Positions 60,842 to 64,000 of a stretch of 64,000 nt of DNA are shown here, in pieces (the first letter of the stretch is position 1; each line of letters starts with the position of its first letter). A program made the position numbers and the translations under genes. The DNA is from Fibrobacterota bacterium (GTDB lineage: Bacteria > Fibrobacterota > Chitinivibrionia > Chitinivibrionales > FEN-1185), in the NCBI GenBank assembly GCA_003165595.1, contig PLWQ01000028.1, positions 256,166 through 320,165 on the forward strand, read 5' to 3'. Below the pieces are notes generated by a model. The model was given only the letters and a program-made list of their open reading frames with translations. It had not been told where the DNA came from and did no database searches.

Positions 60842-61419
60842 TGTTTATTATCAAGTCCAAGTTCTTTCAAATACTGTCCCATTTTAATTCGGACTTCCGT
60901 CAGCGCCCCTTCCAGCTTCTCAATTTCTTTCTGCACCTTCGGGATATCGATTTCCGCCTCTTCCTCAAACGTATCCACATACCGCGGGATATTCAAATTG
61001 AACTCGTTATCGCTTATTTCCTTTTGTGTTGCCCTATATGCATATTTCTCGATTGTTTTGAATTCTTTGAAATTAGATACGATTTTATCTATATCTTCCC
61101 CGCGTAGCCGGTTTTGGTTTTTCATGTCCTGGTATTCATGGCTTGCGTCGACGAATAACACATCTGTAGTCTTCTTTGCTTTGTCAAAGATGAGTATCGC
61201 GGCGGGAATACCTGTGCCGAAGAACAGATTCTCGGGCAAGCCAATGACCGCCTTGAGCAGGTTCTCCTCAATCAGCTTTTGCCTGATTTTTCCCTCTGCC
61301 CCACCGCGAAACAGGACGCCATGCGGCACAATAACGCCGACCCTACCGTCGCTCTCAAGCGTGGTTTTTATCATGTGTGTTATGAAAGCGTAATCGAATT
61401 GCGGAAAGAAATCTCGTTG
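60838..61419 (-). pseudogene. hsdM: hsdM remnant (C-terminal part of type I DNA methyltransferase)
   Basis: From about 61419 the frame reads RDFFPQFDYAFITHMI, then GRVGVIVPHGVLFRGGAEG, LLKAVIGLPENLFFGTGIPA, AILIFDKAKK and FVDASHEY: the distal half of HsdM. The SAM-binding and N-P-P-F regions are missing. The upstream end butts against the stop of the propeller gene at 61421, so the 5' half was lost through a rearrangement at that point. An ATG at 61374 could start a short product. It would not be active as a methyltransferase. Confidence 0.85.
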
Positions 61420-61420
61420 C

Positions 61421-62300
61421 CTATTTATACGTTGTCCAGGTGGCGCCGTCGAATTTTGTCACGCCATTACCCGTTCCAAACCATGTATTGCGCTGTGCGT
61501 CAATAGCGATAGAATAGATATCATTGCCCAATGGCGAGGCATCCGGCATTGTGTAGTTTGTCCAGGTTGTGCCGTCAAACTTAGATCCTCCTATTTGTGT
61601 TCCAAACCATTTGTTGCCAATTCCATCAATGGCTATCGCGGTGACATTATTACAAACCAAACCGTTTGCAGTTGTATAGGTTGTCCAGGTTGTGCCGTCA
61701 AACATCGATACGCCATGATTCCCGATCCCAAACCCAAACCATTTTTTGCCTTGTCCGTCAATGGCAATAGCGACAACATTATTGTTTGCCAAGCCGTCAT
61801 CGGTTGTGTAGGTTGTCCAGCCGGTGCCATTAAACATTGAAACACCGTTGTGAGTTCCGAACCATTTGTTGCCCTGACTATCAATTGCTACAGCGTTGAC
61901 ACTGACGTCTGCCAGGCCATCGGCCATTTCATAGGCGCTCCATTGGGCGCCATCAAATTTGAATGCCCCGTCCCCGCCCGTGCCAAACCATTCCATATTC
62001 TGCCTGTCAATAGCTATGGAATAAACCATTGTTGCCAGGTTATTAGGACCATTATACGTTGTCCAAGCGGTACCGTCAAATTTTGATATTGCGTTGTTTG
62101 TACCGAACCACTTATTGTCCTGACCATCGATGGCTATGGCATAAACATCATTGCCCGCCAAACCGTTTGTCGTTGTGTAGGCTGTCCAGGTGGAGCCATC
62201 GAATTTTAATGCACCGCCGCCATTTGTGCCAAACCATTTATTGCCCTCGCCATCGATGGCTATGGAAATAACTCCCAGATTCGAAGGGAATATGCCTTTA
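61421..62300 (-). repeat. Seven tandem ~120-bp imperfect repeats coding propeller blades
   Basis: The same pattern, AIDG-x-GNKWFGT-x-[NG]G ... FDG-x-WT-x-Y, occurs seven times in the protein and as ~120-bp imperfect repeats in the DNA. This is the number needed to close one beta-propeller, so the protein end at 61421 is probably natural. Confidence 0.75.
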
Positions 62301-64000
62301 ATGAAGAAGGTCCTCTCGCCCGACCATTCACTGCTGTCCCCAACGCTGTCGTATGCAATCACCTTGAATTTGAAACCAAGCATGTCGTATCCTTCGAGGA
62401 GAACAGACGTATCTTTCACATCCGTTGCGAATTGAACATAGCCGGAATTATTATGGTTGATGAGGACCCTGTATTTAACGGCTTGGCCGTTAGGGTCTGC
62501 GCTTTTTGTCCATCGCAACGGTGAAGCAGCCCATATACTGTCACCGTCGTGGACCGGGAATTTTATCACCGGCGCGGGCGGCGGGCTGTTGACGACATTC
62601 CCGTAAACCGTATTGCTCCCCGCGCTGCACACGCCTTCGCTGTCTGTCTGGAAAACCCTGTAGTATCGCGGTTGCCAGGCATAGCTTGGCGACGGCGTTG
62701 CATAGCTCACCGAGCCGACAGCCGTGATTGTCGCCCATAGTTCGCCGGTCGTGTCAACGCCATTCGTTGTATTTCTGTAAATCCGATACTGCGCAAAATC
62801 CGTTTCCTGTGATTGGCCGTAGCTGACGGTGATCGTGCTTACCGTGCTGTCGATAGACGTAATTGTCAACGGCCTGGGCCTCACACGGACCCTGAACCCC
62901 TTTGCCGCGACATTCCCGTCATCATCCGTCACCCGAATTTTTACGCTGTCCCATGAACAGGCATTGCCGGTTGAGAACGAGCATTCCTTGCCGCCCGTCA
63001 ACCCGAGGTTGCCGAGGCCCTTGTACACGCCGGTATTCGCGGTATCTATTCCAACGGTCATCGTCCCGAACTGCTGCTGTACGTAAACCGAGCAGCGCAC
63101 CGTGCCGCCGTGATCAACCACGGTGTCCGGCGAAAGAAAGGTTATCGCCGGTGCATCCTGCAACACCGTCACCACGGCTTTTGCCACGCCTTGTTTCCCA
63201 AAGCTGTCCGCCACTGCAACAGTCACGGAACATCGCATCCCGGCAGAGGGAAACTTGTGGCCAATGGCATTCGATGTTGTCGTATCCAGCCGCGAGCCGC
63301 TTCCATCCCCGAAATTCCAGTAGTATTTCTGCAGTATCCCATTGCTGTCGGTGGCGTTTACGGTAAACACAACGCTGTCGTTGATGCTGATGGTTGTGTC
63401 CCTAAGCCCTGTTATCTCCGGCTTGTCATTTGTTATGAGAATCGTCTTTGTTGCCGTGTTGGTGTTGCCATGATTATCCGTTACCTGCACTCTAACGGTA
63501 AACGCGCCTTCCGCAAGATATTTGAAAGTGTACGCGGAACCGGTTGAATCGTCGAAGCCGGGCGCAACGCCGTTGTCCCAAAGGTGCTTGGTGATATGCC
63601 CGAATTGCTGCGCTGTCTCAACTGTAAATGTGACGGGAACAGCAATGGCTGCCGTGTCTTTGCCCGAGATGAGAACCGTCGGCATATCCTGAATAACGAT
63701 CACGGCCACCGTGTCTGTCCAAACCGTTCCCGCGCCATCAGTCACACGCGCGAATATCTTCTTGGTACCCGCCTGCTTCCACGAATAGGCCAGGGTGTCC
63801 TTTCCCGCAAGCGAAGAATCGGGTTTTTGCCTGACTGCGGACGACGTCACGCTGTCGGCATACCAAACGATCTTTACCTGTTTTCTCGTTGGATTGGTGT
63901 ACGCCAGGCAGACTTTTATGGTATCGTTGATACTGGCCGTATCGCCAATCGCGTTATTCAGGCTCCAGGTGAATGTGGTCGTCACGAGCGATGAAGGAAC
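61421..64000 (-). CDS. Large secreted PKD/propeller protein (5' end beyond window)
   Basis: At least 859 residues; the frame stays open to the right edge (SSLVTTTFTWSLNNAIG). PKD-like domains (YYWNFGDGSGSRLDTTTS) with conserved W-x-F-G-D-G, then fibronectin-III-like segments (APVIKFPVHDGDSIWAASPL) precede seven propeller blades. The layout is that of outer-surface adhesins or sensors of T9SS bacteria, and this gene has no sorting domain after the blades. Its end abuts the hsdM remnant. The sequence has fewer G+C than the glycan genes. Confidence 0.7.
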   Translation of the reverse strand, partial: VPSSLVTTTFTWSLNNAIGDTASINDTIKVCLAYTNPTRKQVKIVWYADSVTSSAVRQKPDSSLAGKDTLAYSWKQAGTKKIFARVTDGAGTVWTDTVAVIVIQDMPTVLISGKDTAAIAVPVTFTVETAQQFGHITKHLWDNGVAPGFDDSTGSAYTFKYLAEGAFTVRVQVTDNHGNTNTATKTILITNDKPEITGLRDTTISINDSVVFTVNATDSNGILQKYYWNFGDGSGSRLDTTTSNAIGHKFPSAGMRCSVTVAVADSFGKQGVAKAVVTVLQDAPAITFLSPDTVVDHGGTVRCSVYVQQQFGTMTVGIDTANTGVYKGLGNLGLTGGKECSFSTGNACSWDSVKIRVTDDDGNVAAKGFRVRVRPRPLTITSIDSTVSTITVSYGQSQETDFAQYRIYRNTTNGVDTTGELWATITAVGSVSYATPSPSYAWQPRYYRVFQTDSEGVCSAGSNTVYGNVVNSPPPAPVIKFPVHDGDSIWAASPLRWTKSADPNGQAVKYRVLINHNNSGYVQFATDVKDTSVLLEGYDMLGFKFKVIAYDSVGDSSEWSGERTFFIKGIFPSNLGVISIAIDGEGNKWFGTNGGGALKFDGSTWTAYTTTNGLAGNDVYAIAIDGQDNKWFGTNNAISKFDGTAWTTYNGPNNLATMVYSIAIDRQNMEWFGTGGDGAFKFDGAQWSAYEMADGLADVSVNAVAIDSQGNKWFGTHNGVSMFNGTGWTTYTTDDGLANNNVVAIAIDGQGKKWFGFGIGNHGVSMFDGTTWTTYTTANGLVCNNVTAIAIDGIGNKWFGTQIGGSKFDGTTWTNYTMPDASPLGNDIYSIAIDAQRNTWFGTGNGVTKFDGATWTTYK

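Noticed and set aside
1-64000. CRISPR array, tRNA, rRNA or complete insertion sequence
   Set aside because: No regular repeat-spacer array, no cloverleaf sequence and no transposase gene were recognised by reading; a tool search would be needed to exclude them fully.

Overview
The window reads as one contig of a GC-rich (roughly 55-60 % G+C by eye), Gram-negative anaerobe. Three things point to the Fibrobacterota/Bacteroidota-Chlorobiota side of the tree, most likely a Fibrobacterota relative. There is a PorU-like type IX secretion sortase with a gingipain-type C25 domain. Secreted propeller and repeat proteins carry YPNP-type C-terminal sorting domains. A very large lipoprotein joins a formylglycine-enzyme-like domain to an SGNH-like tail and resembles a paralogous lipoprotein family I know from Fibrobacter succinogenes. 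A class I hybrid-cluster protein with ferredoxins fits anaerobic life. Taxonomy is inferred; no rRNA or tRNA gene was seen.

Layout. 1-317: 5' part of a YggS-type PLP-homeostasis gene. 649-10291: a surface-glycan region with six glycosyltransferases (GT4, GT2, tandem GT2, GT-D and others), a methyltransferase-like protein and an MsbA-like ABC exporter. 10583-15170: an outer-membrane barrel, rsmE with an apparent frameshift, and a Hcp / ferredoxin / Fe-S operon behind a good CRP/FNR-type (HcpR-like) palindrome. 15299-27611: the giant lipoprotein, a Wzx-like flippase, a propeller protein with a sorting domain, three overlapping GT4 genes, and two small membrane proteins. 27852-34723: PorU, a PEGA-domain protein, an RlmD-type 23S rRNA methyltransferase. 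35257-44563: folK, a long ndk, a PAS/sigma-54 activator, a radical SAM/SPASM protein, a helical periplasmic protein and a TonB-receptor-like protein. 44802-50589: a D-apionate-lactonase-like gene diverging from a histidine kinase / receiver / receiver-PP2C phosphatase operon, then a nucleotidyltransferase pair.

50.6-61.4 kb is an accessory island with fragments, repeats and genes of nucleic-acid or defence type. It holds a discoidin-domain remnant, a tandem HNH-like protein, a three-gene set (DUF488-like, TcmP, Gp37/Gp68 three-Cys protein), a GIY-YIG protein, remnants of type I restriction-modification (hsdS tail, hsdM tail) with a KilA-N gene, and a nucleotidyltransferase/winged-helix pair with its own promoter and two tandem operators. 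61421-64000 is a PKD plus seven-bladed propeller protein that abuts the truncated hsdM and runs off the window.

Two families of structured intergenic repeats are scattered through the window and both show compensatory base changes between copies. The most promising candidates for undescribed biology are the DUF488-TcmP-Gp37/68 set, the operator-controlled nucleotidyltransferase/winged-helix pair, and these two repeat families.
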